Program-made: the position numbers and the translations under genes
Notes under the pieces: model-generated
The model's database searches: none
Seen by the model: the letters and a program-made list of their open reading frames with translations, nothing else
Told to the model about the DNA's origin: nothing
NCBI RefSeq assembly: GCF_003568665.1
Contig: NZ_QXMH01000002.1
Span: forward strand, 248,001-312,000
Source of the DNA: Chitinophaga alhagiae
GTDB taxonomy: Bacteria > Bacteroidota > Bacteroidia > Chitinophagales > Chitinophagaceae
Reading direction: 5' to 3'
DNA length: 64,000 nt
Shown: in pieces, positions 15,935-24,548 of the stretch
Numbering within the stretch: position 1 is the stretch's first letter
Layout: every line of letters starts with the position of its first letter

Positions 15935-17431
15935 ATGAACGCCCAAAAGAAATACATCCTGTCTCTAGACCTTGGCTCCAGTGCGGCCGGCGCCGTATTG
16001 TTCTCCCGCCAGGGGCAGGTGGTGAAACAGTTGCAGAAAGAATATGAAAAATATTACCCGCAACCTGGCTGGATAGAGGTAGACCCGAACGAGATATGGT
16101 TTACCATGCTGTCTGTTATGGAAGAGCTGGTAGCCAGTACGGGCATTGGCGCGCAAGAGATTGCCGGCATCGGCATTGCCACCCAGCGGGAAACCACCGT
16201 GATCTGGGACCGGCAGAAAGGAGAGCCGGTGTACAACGCCATTGCCTGGCAAGACAGGCGTACGTCCAAGCTCTGTGACGAGTTCCGCTACCAGGGGTTT
16301 TCGGAACTGATCCGCCAGAAGACGGGCCTCATCCTGGACGCGTATTTCTCCGCCAGCAAAATATCCTGGATACTGGACCATGTGCCGGACGGCCGCATCC
16401 GCGCGGAACAGGGGCAGCTGGCTTTTGGCACTATAGACGCCTGGCTGGTGTGGAAACTCACCGGCGGCAAAAAACATGTAACGGATATCACCAACGCCTC
16501 CCGTACCATGCTGTTCAATATTCATGATCAGAATTGGGACGAGGAACTGCTGCGGTTGTTCAATATTCCCCACAAGCTGCTGCCGGAAGTTTGTTCCAAC
16601 AGCGAAGTGGTGGCCCATACCGCGCCCGGCATACTGGACGCGGAAATTCCCATTGCCGGCATGGCGGGAGACCAGCAGGCCGCCCTCTTCGGGCAAATGT
16701 GCCTGGAGCCGGGCATGGTAAAGAATACTTACGGCAGCGGTTGTTTTGCGCTGATGAATACCGGTTCCACCCCCATTGTGTCTGACCATCACCTGCTTAC
16801 CACCATTGCCTGGCGTATAGGCAACCAGGTTACGTATGCGCTGGAAGGCAGCGTGTTCGGCGGCAGTTCCGTGTTCCGCTGGATCAGGGACGGCCTGGGG
16901 CTTATTGAGTCTACCGCTGAAATTGAGGCCCTTGCCCAAACGGAGCCAGACAATGGAGGCGTGCTGTTCGTGCCCGCCCTCTCCGGCCTGGGCACGCCCT
17001 ACTGGGACCCCTACGCCCGGGGCATGATCATCGGCATCACCCGCGGCACTTCTTCCGGCCATATTGCCCGCGCCGCCCTGGAAGGGGTGGCCCTTGGCAT
17101 TGCAGACGCCCTGGAGGCCATGGAAAAAGACAGCGGCCGCGCCATTACCGAACTGCGGGTAGACGGTACTTCCGCGTTGTACGACTTCTTCATGCAAATG
17201 CAGACGAACATATTGCAGTACCCCGTTATGCGGCCGCGGGTAATGCCGGCCGGCGCTACCGGGGTGGCATACCTTGCCGGCCTCGCCACCGGCTTCTGGA
17301 CGCTGGACGAGGTGAAGGCCCAATACACCATTGCCCGCGTTTTTTCTCCTGAAACACCCCCGCCCGGCCAGGCCCGGCTCCGGGAAAAATGGCAGAAGGC
17401 CATTGCCAGGGTGAAGAACTGGGATTTCTGA
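15935..17431 (+). CDS. glpK: glycerol kinase
   Basis: A 498-residue FGGY-family kinase that phosphorylates glycerol to sn-glycerol-3-phosphate with ATP in the cytosol. The start shows the phosphate loop (LSLDLGSSAAGAVLF). TQRETTVIWDR and WQDRRTSKL carry glycerol-binding Arg/Glu and Trp positions, AGDQQAALFGQ has the catalytic Asp, and NTYGSGCFALMNTG and GALEGVA-like ARAALEGVALGIADALEAM follow. Length is normal for GlpK. It is 13 bp after padR and upstream of glpD, whose product oxidises the glycerol-3-phosphate. Confidence 0.96.
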   Translation: MNAQKKYILSLDLGSSAAGAVLFSRQGQVVKQLQKEYEKYYPQPGWIEVDPNEIWFTMLSVMEELVASTGIGAQEIAGIGIATQRETTVIWDRQKGEPVYNAIAWQDRRTSKLCDEFRYQGFSELIRQKTGLILDAYFSASKISWILDHVPDGRIRAEQGQLAFGTIDAWLVWKLTGGKKHVTDITNASRTMLFNIHDQNWDEELLRLFNIPHKLLPEVCSNSEVVAHTAPGILDAEIPIAGMAGDQQAALFGQMCLEPGMVKNTYGSGCFALMNTGSTPIVSDHHLLTTIAWRIGNQVTYALEGSVFGGSSVFRWIRDGLGLIESTAEIEALAQTEPDNGGVLFVPALSGLGTPYWDPYARGMIIGITRGTSSGHIARAALEGVALGIADALEAMEKDSGRAITELRVDGTSALYDFFMQMQTNILQYPVMRPRVMPAGATGVAYLAGLATGFWTLDEVKAQYTIARVFSPETPPPGQARLREKWQKAIARVKNWDF

Positions 17432-17710
17432 CCTGCAAGGTCAGGAACGGCAGGCCGCCGGCGGGCCAATTTCCTATGTCCGGCGGCGGGCGGCCCCGGC
17501 AGAACAAATGTCCCCGGCCGTTATTCCGGCACCCTTTATGTGGCACAATCCGGGCGTTCACCTGATCGTATAAGCCCTTTAATATCAATTATATGGAAAG
17601 ATCCTGGCGCATTTGTTCAAAAAGTCTGGAAAGAGCCGTTTAAATCGTATAATTTTGCCAGTATCGGATTACGATGTATATTGTATAATAATGCTTGAAC
17701 CAATCGATCA
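17432..17710. promoter_or_regulatory. glpK-glpD spacer with probable glpD promoter
   Basis: This 279-bp gap begins with GC-rich inverted repeats (about 17432-17500) without a T-run and ends AT-rich. TAATTTTG at 17650-17657 is a perfect TAnnTTTG box, with a poor -33, placing a start about 45 bases before glpD. The motif TCGTATAA occurs twice (near 17566 and 17646). Confidence 0.5.
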
Positions 17711-19258
17711 ATGAACCGTTTAGAACAATTGAAAGCAATCGGGAATGATGAAGAGTGGGATGTGCTGGTGATAGGGGGTGGGGCTACAGGGCTGGGCGCA
17801 GCGCTGGAAGCAGCCGCCAGGGGGTACAAAACGTTGCTGCTTGAACAGTCTGATTTTGCCAAATCCACGTCTAGTAAAGCCACCAAACTCCTGCACGGAG
17901 GCGTTCGTTACCTTGCCCAGGGAGATGTTGCGCTGGTGCGGGAAGCGAGCATAGAAAGGGGCCTGCTGCTGAAAAACGCACAACACCTCGCCAAAAATCT
18001 TTCTTTTATCATCCCCGCCTATAGCTGGTGGGAAGGCATTTATTATACCATTGGCCTGAAGTTGTATGACTGGATGGCCGGCCGCCTCAGCCTGGGCCGC
18101 TCCGTACATATCTCCCGCCGCGAAACGCTGGAGAAACTGCCCGGCCTGAAAGCGGCGCATCTTTCCGCAGGCATTCTTTATCACGACGGGCAGTTTGACG
18201 ACGCCCGCCTGGCCATCAACCTGGCGCAGACCATTTACGAGCAGGGCGGGGTAGCGCTCAACTACATGCGGGTAAAGGGGCTGGAGAAAAACGGCCACGG
18301 CGAACTGTCTTACGTAACGGTTGAAGATACCGAAACGGGCCAGCTGTACCGGATCAAGACCAAGGGCATCATCAACGCCACCGGCGTGTTCGTAGATGAC
18401 ATCCTCGAAATGGACGACCCCGGCATTAAACGCAAAATTGTGGCCAGCCAGGGCGTTCACCTGGTGCTGGCCCCGGAGTTCCTGCCGGGCGCCAACGCCC
18501 TCATGATCCCCAAAACCAGCGATGGCCGCGTGCTGTTTGCCGTGCCCTGGCACAACAAAGTGGTGGTAGGCACTACAGACAACCCGGTGAACGAGATCAG
18601 CCTTGACCCCGTGGCCATGGAAAAAGAGATCAATTTTATTCTCCAGACGGCCGGCCAGTACCTGGCCAAAGTGCCTGCCCGGGCGGATGTAAAAAGCGTA
18701 TGGGCGGGCCTGCGCCCGCTGGCCAAACCTGAAAAGAGCGAAAAGACCAAGGAGATTTCCCGCAATCATAAAATAATGGTATCCGCCTCCGGCCTTGTGA
18801 CCATCCTGGGCGGCAAATGGACCACGTACCGCAAAATGGGGGAAGATGTGGTAGACCGGCTGGAAAAAGTGAAGCAGTGGCAACACGTGGCCTCCGCCAC
18901 CCGGGAGCTGCCCATTCACGGCTCCGCCCAAAAACTGGGCGAAGAAGACCCCTTGTATTACTACGGCGCCGATGCGGCGGCGGTGAAAAACCTGCCGGGC
19001 GGCGAAGCAGTGCTCAGCGCTCCGCTGGGCATCATCAAAGCGCAGGTGATATGGGCCGTGCGGAAAGAAATGGCGCATGCGGTAGAAGATGTGCTGGCCC
19101 GCCGTACCAGGGCACTGTTCCTGGATGCGGAAGAAGCGGTGCGCATTGCCCCGCAGGTGGCAGACATCATGGCCGCGGAACTGGGAAAAGACGAACAATG
19201 GAAAACGCAACAGGTACGTTCTTTTGAGGCCCTGGCCAAAACATACCGGTTGCAATAA
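17711..19258 (+). CDS. glpD: FAD-dependent glycerol-3-phosphate dehydrogenase
   Basis: A 515-residue flavoenzyme of normal length that oxidises glycerol-3-phosphate to dihydroxyacetone phosphate and feeds electrons to the quinone pool at the inner membrane. The N-terminal Rossmann motif VLVIGGGATGLGAALEAAARG binds FAD, followed by LLEQSDFAKSTSSKATKLLHGGVRYL, a GlpD signature. VVVGTTDNPV and ILGGKWTTYRKMGEDVVDRL are further conserved blocks. It completes the glycerol route begun by GlpK. Its own promoter box lies in the upstream gap. Confidence 0.95.
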   Translation: MNRLEQLKAIGNDEEWDVLVIGGGATGLGAALEAAARGYKTLLLEQSDFAKSTSSKATKLLHGGVRYLAQGDVALVREASIERGLLLKNAQHLAKNLSFIIPAYSWWEGIYYTIGLKLYDWMAGRLSLGRSVHISRRETLEKLPGLKAAHLSAGILYHDGQFDDARLAINLAQTIYEQGGVALNYMRVKGLEKNGHGELSYVTVEDTETGQLYRIKTKGIINATGVFVDDILEMDDPGIKRKIVASQGVHLVLAPEFLPGANALMIPKTSDGRVLFAVPWHNKVVVGTTDNPVNEISLDPVAMEKEINFILQTAGQYLAKVPARADVKSVWAGLRPLAKPEKSEKTKEISRNHKIMVSASGLVTILGGKWTTYRKMGEDVVDRLEKVKQWQHVASATRELPIHGSAQKLGEEDPLYYYGADAAAVKNLPGGEAVLSAPLGIIKAQVIWAVRKEMAHAVEDVLARRTRALFLDAEEAVRIAPQVADIMAAELGKDEQWKTQQVRSFEALAKTYRLQ

Positions 19259-19267
19259 AGAACATAC

Positions 19268-19849
19268 CTATACCCACTTAATTTTTTCTTCAAGAGGCTT
19301 CACGCGCCGCCCGGGCCGTGGGGCCTCTGCTGTATACCCCAGGTAGAGAAAGCCCATCACCTTGTCATCATCTCCAAGCCCCAGGTAGTCTTGCATGGCG
19401 GGGTGGTACGTCATCCCCCCGGAGCCCCAGTACATGGCAATGTTCTGTGCCGTGGCGGCCAGCCAGATGTTTTCCACCGCGCAGGCCGTGGCGGCAATTT
19501 CTTCTATTTCCGGGATTTTGGGGTTATTGCCTCTTTTCATGCATACGGCCACCAGGTGGGAGGCCAGGTCTCCCTGCGTGCTCAGCTTGTCATAGTTGCC
19601 GGGTATGTAAGCGGCGGCGGGAGTGTAGGTCTTATACATGTCCGCGTGCTCGCGGCAAAACTCTTGCACCTTGTCCCCGCTGTACACTACAAAGTACCAG
19701 GGCTCGGTAAGCCCGTGGGTAGGCGCCCAGTCTGCCAGCTCCAGCAGTTCCCGTATGGTTTCATCTGCTATCTTTTTTCCGTTCATGCTGGTGGGTTTCA
19801 CCGTCCGGCGTTGCCGGATCACTGTTGCTATTTGCTCCATGCTATTCAT
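19268..19849 (-). CDS. nitroreductase-family FMN oxidoreductase
   Basis: A 193-residue protein. The N-terminal RRTVKPTSMNGKKIADETIRELLELADWAPTHGLTEPWYFVV is the nitroreductase FMN-binding start (R-R plus P-W), and later AVENIWLAATAQNIAMYWGSGG and LGDDDKVMGFLYLGY complete the fold. It would reduce nitro compounds or quinones with NAD(P)H; the natural substrate is unknown. The ATG at 19849 (MNSMEQI) overlaps the 3' end of the thioesterase gene by 8 bases, which indicates translational coupling. A longer in-frame start at 19906 lies inside that gene and is rejected. Confidence 0.9.
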   Translation of the reverse strand: MNSMEQIATVIRQRRTVKPTSMNGKKIADETIRELLELADWAPTHGLTEPWYFVVYSGDKVQEFCREHADMYKTYTPAAAYIPGNYDKLSTQGDLASHLVAVCMKRGNNPKIPEIEEIAATACAVENIWLAATAQNIAMYWGSGGMTYHPAMQDYLGLGDDDKVMGFLYLGYTAEAPRPGRRVKPLEEKIKWV

Positions 19850-20273
19850 TGGTTTTTTCCTTAAATGCCTCCGGCAGCCTGGCCACCTTGCGGCTGTTAT
19901 AATCAAAACACACCATGCCTGTTTTGGCTTCGGTGATCAGTACTGTTTTTTCGTTGCGGACGGTGGTGATGCGGTAAAAAAGGTCAAAGCCCGCGCTGCC
20001 CAGTTCGGCGGCGCCCACTTCCACGTTCAGCACATCTCCGTAGAACGCTTCTCCCTTGTAGGTAACGGCCAGGTCCGCCATGATGAGGCCGGCGCCGAAA
20101 AAGTCCAGCTCCGTGCAGCCCAGGGAAGCCAGGTATTGCAGCCGGCAATCGTGCAGGATGGACACCATAGCGTCGTTACCCACATGGTTGCCGTAGTTCA
20201 CGTCCCCGATCCGTACCGCCACCTGCGTGGAGAAGGGCAGGCGCGCCGGCATCTCTATCTTCACTTTTGCCAT
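19842..20273 (-). CDS. acyl-CoA thioesterase, hot-dog fold (4HBT/YbgC-like)
   Basis: A 143-residue single hot-dog domain. The first strand and helix (QVAVRIGDVNYGNHVGNDAMVSILHDCRLQYLASLG) carry the catalytic-type Asp and the YGNHV motif of the YbgC/FadM group; DLAVTYKGEAFYGDVLNVEVGA and FDLFYRITT continue the fold. It likely hydrolyses acyl-CoA thioesters, with unknown chain preference. It sits in a tight minus-strand operon: its ATG overlaps the rdgB stop (TGATG), and its end overlaps the nitroreductase start. Confidence 0.88.
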   Translation of the reverse strand: MAKVKIEMPARLPFSTQVAVRIGDVNYGNHVGNDAMVSILHDCRLQYLASLGCTELDFFGAGLIMADLAVTYKGEAFYGDVLNVEVGAAELGSAGFDLFYRITTVRNEKTVLITEAKTGMVCFDYNSRKVARLPEAFKEKTNE

Positions 20274-20851
20274 CAGGAAACCTGTTGAAGAAAGGCGATC
20301 AGCTGTTTGAAAGCCTTGCCCCGGTGACTGAACTGGTTTTTTTCCGGCAGGTCCATTTCCGCAAAGGACTTGCTGCTGCCTTCGGGCCGGAAAATGGGGT
20401 CATAGCCGAAGCCTTTGCCCCCTTGCCGCTCCGGCAGTATGGCGCCTTCGGCCACCCCTTCAAACTGGTGCTCCACGCCGTTCAGGATGAGGGAGATAAC
20501 GGTGCGGAAGCGGGCGCTGCGGGCGGTTTGGCCGGCCAGCTCCCGCAATACCTTGTCCATATTGTCTTCAGCGCTCTTCTGCTCTCCAGCATACCGGGCG
20601 GAGAGCACGCCGGGAGCGCCGTGGAGGGCGTCAATTTCCAGGCCGGTGTCTTCCGAAAAAGAATTTTGGCCGGTCAGCCTGAAAATGGTCCCGGATTTTT
20701 CCCGGGCGTTGGCTTCCAGGGTATCGTGCGGTTCGGGAATGTCCATGTCTATGCCCGCTTCTTTCATCGTAATAATGGAAAAGCTGCTGTTCAGCATGGA
20801 GCGGATCTCCTTTACTTTGTTCTCGTTGTTGGTGGCAAACACTAAGGTCAT
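20273..20851 (-). CDS. rdgB: RdgB/HAM1 non-canonical purine NTP pyrophosphatase
   Basis: A 192-residue enzyme of standard length that hydrolyses dITP and XTP to monophosphates, keeping deaminated purines out of DNA. Hallmarks are the N-terminal VFATNNENKVKEI, the SEDTGLEIDALHGAPGVLSARYAG block, and GKGFGYDPIFRPEG followed by FSHRGKAF. The gene heads the overlapping minus-strand set with the thioesterase and nitroreductase and lies 16 bp after the unknown gene at 20868. Confidence 0.95.
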   Translation of the reverse strand: MTLVFATNNENKVKEIRSMLNSSFSIITMKEAGIDMDIPEPHDTLEANAREKSGTIFRLTGQNSFSEDTGLEIDALHGAPGVLSARYAGEQKSAEDNMDKVLRELAGQTARSARFRTVISLILNGVEHQFEGVAEGAILPERQGGKGFGYDPIFRPEGSSKSFAEMDLPEKNQFSHRGKAFKQLIAFLQQVS

Positions 20852-20867
20852 TGAATATAAGGTGTTA

Positions 20868-21365
20868 TCAGATTCCGAAAAGTTGTTGGAGGCCCTGCCA
20901 CAGCCGCCCCTTCAGGGCCTTGTCTGTTGCAATTTGTTGCAGGTTGCCGGAGTACAGCACCATGGCCTGGAAATGGCTTTCCGGCAGGTAGGGGGCCATC
21001 TCCGGAAGGCCCAGCCTGGCGGGCGGTATGTCAAAAACGATGCACTGGCGGAAGCCCAGCGCCGTATGGTAGTCCTGCAGCGTTAAACCGGGGGGGGCTG
21101 CAACATTGAGCAATGCAACATCCTGCATTCCCAGTTTGCATGCATTCAATATATTGGTGAGGAGATTGAATAATTCTTCGTTCAAATAGGCTTCGCTTTC
21201 ATTTTGTATGAGCAGGAGGATGTTTTTTTGATTTTCACCTAAATATTTGAGTTTGGGCAATACCTTGGCGGTTGCCGGAACGGCCGTTTGCACCTCCGGG
21301 ATGATAGGCTGGTGGTACATTTGGGCCAGCAGATAAGGGTCCAGTTGTAATTGCTCAAGGCTCAT
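20868..21365 (-). CDS. conserved protein of unknown function
   Basis: A 165-residue cytosolic-looking protein with no signal or membrane segment. A variable, Pro-rich start leads to KYLGENQKNILLLIQNESEAYLNEELFNLLTNILNACKLGMQDVALLNV, then LTLQDYHTALGFRQCIVFDIPPARLGLP. An alpha/beta Rossmann-like fold is plausible from the alternating strands and helices. The layout is faintly reminiscent of DNA polymerase III psi-type proteins, but I would not assign that. It is the first gene of the minus-strand set ending in the nitroreductase and is divergent from ilvE. Confidence 0.7.
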   Translation of the reverse strand: MSLEQLQLDPYLLAQMYHQPIIPEVQTAVPATAKVLPKLKYLGENQKNILLLIQNESEAYLNEELFNLLTNILNACKLGMQDVALLNVAAPPGLTLQDYHTALGFRQCIVFDIPPARLGLPEMAPYLPESHFQAMVLYSGNLQQIATDKALKGRLWQGLQQLFGI

Positions 21366-21490
21366 AAATATCTTATTAAAATTTAATGTGAACGCCCCAT
21401 GTTGGGGAAATAACGTTTATTTGCTGATCGTTCGGGGAACGATGGCCTGCTTTAGAAAGTGTAAAAATATTGAGATAAAATTGATTAACC

Positions 21491-22597
21491 ATGATGGCAG
21501 TTGAGTTTACCGGCGCTACATCCCCCCTGATGGAAGAAGCAGCCAGGAAGATTAAGGTTACAAAAACAGCTAAGAGCCGCCTGGCCGAAGTGGATTTTAA
21601 CAACCTGGTATTCGGGAAAAAATATGCAGACCACATGCTGGTGGCTGATTTTGACGGCAAGGAATGGAAAAATGCGGAAATACTCCCGTTCCAGCACCTG
21701 AGCGTGAGCCCTTCCAACGCCGCCTGGCATTATGGCCAGGCCATTTTTGAAGGCATCAAGGCGTATAATGACCAGGAAGGCAACCCCATGATCTTCCGCC
21801 CTTATGACAATTATGCCCGCTTCAACAAAAGCGCGGAAAGGATGGGCATGCCCGATGTGCCGGAATGGCTCTTTATTGGCGGCATGGCCATGCTGATAGA
21901 CCTGGACCGGAAATGGGTGCCTTCCAATGAAGGCTGCTCCCTCTACCTGCGGCCTTTCATGATAGCGGTAGACGAGTTCATTGGCGTGCGCCCGTCAGAT
22001 ACCTACAAGTTCGTGATCATCAATTCCCCTTCCGGGCCTTATTTCAATAAACCCATCCACCTGCTGGTACAGGACAAGTATATCAGGGCCTTCCCCGGCG
22101 GGGTAGGGTACGCCAAGGCCGCGGGCAACTACGGCGGGGCCATGTACCCCACCATGCAGGCGCGCAAGCAGGGGTATGACCAGATACTCTGGGTAGACGG
22201 GCAAGACCACAAATGGCTGCAGGAATGCGGTACCATGAACGTATTTGTGATCATCGGCAACCGCGCCCTCACGCCAGACCTCACCAACGGCACCATCCTG
22301 GCCGGGGTTACCCGTACCAGCGTAATGGCGGTACTGGAGGAAATGGGCTTTGAGGTGGAAGAACGCCCGGTATCTATAGACGAAGTGGTGGCCGCCCATC
22401 AGAACGGCACCCTGCGCGAGGTGTTCGGTACCGGTACCGCTGCCAGCGTGGCCTATGTGGAGCAGCTGGACTATAAAGACCACAAGATATCGCTTGATAC
22501 CACTAAGTACGAAGTAGGCGCTGAAGTGATCAGCCGCCTGGACGCCATCCGCACCGGCAAGGTACCGGATGACAAGGGCTGGAATTACAAAATATAA
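21491..22597 (+). CDS. ilvE: branched-chain amino acid aminotransferase
   Basis: A 368-residue fold-type IV PLP enzyme that interconverts Leu/Ile/Val with their 2-oxo acids using glutamate/2-oxoglutarate. The PLP lysine is Lys209 in GYAKAAGNYGG. WHYGQAIFEGIKAY, LRPFMIAVDEFIGV, LWVDGQDHKWLQECGTMNVF and EVFGTGTAASVAYV are typical of the eukaryote-like (type II) BCAT subgroup, which is longer than E. coli IlvE. Two adjacent ATGs (21491, 21494) can start it. It is a single-gene unit, closed by a strong terminator. Confidence 0.95.
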   Translation: MMAVEFTGATSPLMEEAARKIKVTKTAKSRLAEVDFNNLVFGKKYADHMLVADFDGKEWKNAEILPFQHLSVSPSNAAWHYGQAIFEGIKAYNDQEGNPMIFRPYDNYARFNKSAERMGMPDVPEWLFIGGMAMLIDLDRKWVPSNEGCSLYLRPFMIAVDEFIGVRPSDTYKFVIINSPSGPYFNKPIHLLVQDKYIRAFPGGVGYAKAAGNYGGAMYPTMQARKQGYDQILWVDGQDHKWLQECGTMNVFVIIGNRALTPDLTNGTILAGVTRTSVMAVLEEMGFEVEERPVSIDEVVAAHQNGTLREVFGTGTAASVAYVEQLDYKDHKISLDTTKYEVGAEVISRLDAIRTGKVPDDKGWNYKI

Positions 22598-22615
22598 CCA
22601 ACGGTTCTATAGAGA

Positions 22616-22643
22616 AGCCTCCGGGAAACCGGGGGCTTTTTTT
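22616..22643 (+). terminator. ilvE terminator
   Basis: AGCCTCCGG and CCGGGGGCT pair around a GAAA tetraloop and are followed by seven T. Confidence 0.9.
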
Positions 22644-23045
22644 GTACGCGAAAGGGCAGGTACAGAGGGCTGGTTCTTTTCTTGTTGATTTTCAATCTAT
22701 TATATACCATAGTGTGTTAAAATAAGGGTCGTTTTCTGAAAAAACGGGCCATAAGTAATTGATAACGTGATGATTGAGAAGACAAGGCCCTGTGTAATAT
22801 AGGTCTGATATAGGTAGGAACTAGGTCTGATATAGGTAGGATATAGGTAGGATATAGGTCTAATATAGGTAGGAACTAGGTCTGATATAGGTAGGATATA
22901 GGTAGGATATAGGTCTAATATAGGTAGGAACTAGGTCTAGCTTAGGCCTAACCTAGGTCTTGTTTAGGTCTTGACTAGGTGGGATTGTCTCTGCCGCCTC
23001 TCCGTTGCCGCTTCGGCTTTCTCCCAATACTGTAGCAATATTCAC
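22644..23045. other. long spacer before the translation cluster
   Basis: After the ilvE terminator the DNA is AT-rich and includes an imperfect hairpin near 22726-22751 (GGGTCGTTTT with AAAACGGGCC). Most of the rest is the 11-bp repeat array. No coding frame is credible: the repeat contains stops in the forward frames. Confidence 0.7.
22798..22984. repeat. array of seventeen 11-bp direct repeats (core TAGGT)
   Basis: Seventeen consecutive units of exactly 11 bp, with no insertions. TAGG occupies unit positions 3-6 in all 17, and TAGGT in 16. The main variants are TATAGGTAGGA, TATAGGTCTAA, TATAGGTCTGA and ACTAGGTCTGA. Units 3-7 (22820-22874) are repeated exactly as units 8-12 (22875-22929), giving a 55-bp second-order repeat, while units 13-17 are more divergent. 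There are no spacers, so it is not CRISPR. Function unknown. Confidence 0.97.
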
Positions 23046-23059
23046 TATCTTTGCCGCCC

Positions 23060-23359
23060 ATGACCTTTGATCAGTTCAAAAACAGCCTGCGGCAGCCGGC
23101 GCCTCCCGCGGGGCTGAGCCCGGTGCTGGAAGCCATGTGGTGGGATGGCCGGGGAGACTGGGAGCGCAGCCATAACATAGCCCAGGAAGTGCATTCCGCT
23201 GACGGCTCCTGGGTGCATGCCTACCTGCACCGCAAGGAGGGAGACCCGGGGAACGCCGGTTACTGGTACGCCCGGGCCGGGAAAAGGATGCCTGCCGTGC
23301 CGCTGGAGGCGGAATGGGAGCAGATGGTAACGGTGTTGTTAGAGGAAAATGCCCGGTAA
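23060..23359 (+). CDS. conserved small protein of unknown function
   Basis: A 99-residue cytosolic protein. The block LEAMWWDGRGDWERSHNIAQEVHSADGSWVHAYLHRKEGDPGNAGYWYARAG belongs to a small family found in several phyla, in which a short helical domain carries conserved Trp and His residues; function is not known. TATCTTTG at 23046-23053 is a perfect -7 box only 6 bases before the ATG, so the transcript is probably leaderless. An in-frame TTG at 23051 lies inside that box and is not a plausible start. Confidence 0.8.
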   Translation: MTFDQFKNSLRQPAPPAGLSPVLEAMWWDGRGDWERSHNIAQEVHSADGSWVHAYLHRKEGDPGNAGYWYARAGKRMPAVPLEAEWEQMVTVLLEENAR

Positions 23360-23392
23360 TGCGGCTTTTTGAAAAATTAATTCGGTCACAAT

Positions 23393-23423
23393 TTTGTATT
23401 CTAAATAGGAAGTGATACCTTTG
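23393..23423 (+). promoter_or_regulatory. rpsL promoter
   Basis: TTTG (23393-23396), a 19-bp spacer and TACCTTTG (23416-23423) form a textbook Bacteroidota promoter. It is followed by CCCTCCCAAATT, the same sequence that follows the rpsJ promoter and nearly the same as at fusA. The leader to the rpsL ATG is about 65 nt. Confidence 0.85.
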
Positions 23424-23495
23424 CCCTCCCAAATTCTCATAATGGGCTATTTGGATGTCATTGTAAACTAGCAGAAAAATATAAAATAGGTAAGA

Positions 23496-23876
23496 ATGCC
23501 TACAATACAACAATTAGTAAGAAAAGGAAGAGAAATTATCCGGGCCAAATCAAAGTCAAGAGCTTTGGATGCATGCCCTCAGCGTCGTGGCGTATGTACC
23601 CGTGTGTACACTACCACCCCTAAGAAGCCGAACTCTGCATTGCGTAAGGTTGCTAAAGTGCGTCTGACCAATAAAGTAGAGGTGATCGCCTATATTCCGG
23701 GTGAAGGTCACAACCTGCAGGAGCACTCCATTGTGCTGATCCGCGGCGGCAGGGTAAAAGATCTGCCGGGTGTTCGTTACCACATTGTACGTGGTTCCCT
23801 GGATACTGCTGGTGTGAAGGACAGGAAGCAGAGCCGTTCCAAGTATGGTACCAAAAAGGAAAAGGCTAAAAAATAA
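23496..23876 (+). CDS. rpsL: 30S ribosomal protein S12
   Basis: A 126-residue decoding-centre protein. The loop [11 protein letters not shown] (41-51) contains Lys43, and [17 protein letters not shown] is the second conserved loop; both are wild-type where streptomycin resistance usually arises. The C-terminus [11 protein letters not shown] is standard. First gene of the str operon fragment, 33 bp before rpsG. Confidence 0.98.
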   Translation: MPTIQQLVRKGREIIRAKSKSRALDACPQRRGVCTRVYTTTPKKPNSALRKVAKVRLTNKVEVIAYIPGEGHNLQEHSIVLIRGGRVKDLPGVRYHIVRGSLDTAGVKDRKQSRSKYGTKKEKAKK

Positions 23877-23909
23877 TCATTCAGTAAATAGTTGAAATTT
23901 TTCAAATAA

Positions 23910-24377
23910 ATGAGAAAGCAAGCTGCAAAAAAATTACCCCTGGCGCCCGATCCCAGGTTCCAGGATAAACTGGTAACCCGTTTCGTGAACAACGTCATGG
24001 AACAAGGGAAAAAGAGCATTGCCTATAAAATTTTTTATGACGCTATAGACCGCGTTAGCCAGATAACCAACGAAAATGGTTACGAGATCTGGAAAAAAGC
24101 ATTATCTAACGTAACACCCGCAGTAGAAGTTCGCAGCCGCCGTATTGGTGGCGCCACCTTCCAGATCCCCGCCGAGGTGCGTGCAGACAGGAAAGTGTCC
24201 CTGAGCATCAAATGGCTGGTACGCTACGCTGGTGAAAGGAACGGTAAGAGCATGGCCGAAAAACTGGCTAACGAGATCGTTGCCGCCAGCAAAGGTGAAG
24301 GCGCCGCTTTCAAGAAGAAAGAAGATACCCACCGTATGGCTGAAGCTAACAAAGCTTTCTCCCACTTCAAAATATAG
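23910..24377 (+). CDS. rpsG: 30S ribosomal protein S7
   Basis: A 155-residue protein that nucleates assembly of the 30S head and contacts tRNA at the E site. Conserved blocks: FVNNVMEQGKKSIAYKIFYDAID, VRSRRIGGATFQIPAEVR, LAIKWL-like LSIKWLVRYAGER, and HRMAEANKAFSHF. A strong terminator follows, so the usual co-transcription with fusA is broken here; fusA lies 10 kb away. Confidence 0.98.
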   Translation: MRKQAAKKLPLAPDPRFQDKLVTRFVNNVMEQGKKSIAYKIFYDAIDRVSQITNENGYEIWKKALSNVTPAVEVRSRRIGGATFQIPAEVRADRKVSLSIKWLVRYAGERNGKSMAEKLANEIVAASKGEGAAFKKKEDTHRMAEANKAFSHFKI

Positions 24378-24410
24378 TACATCCCCGCCCAGGCGGAATG
24401 CATATAATTG

Positions 24411-24445
24411 GAACACCTTCCGGATCCGGGAGGTGTTCTTTTTTT
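24411..24445 (+). terminator. rpsG terminator
   Basis: GAACACCT and AGGTGTTC enclose an inner CCGGATCCGG stem and are followed by nine T. It ends the rpsL-rpsG transcript. Confidence 0.9.
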
Positions 24446-24463
24446 GCCCGCCCGCAGATACCA

Positions 24464-24491
24464 TAAAAAAAGCCGGCCCCAGCGGGCCGGC
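24464..24491 (-). terminator. terminator of the collagen-protein operon (minus)
   Basis: GCCGGCCC and GGGCCGGC pair around CAGC; on the minus strand a T-run follows. It faces the rpsG terminator in this convergent junction. Confidence 0.85.
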
Positions 24492-24548
24492 CCTTCGCCA
24501 CAAAACCAGACATAAACCTCTAAAGTGTTCAGACTGGTACCTGTGTTA

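Noticed and set aside
22798-22984. CRISPR array
   Set aside because: Units are 11 bp, directly adjacent and without spacers; no cas genes occur nearby.
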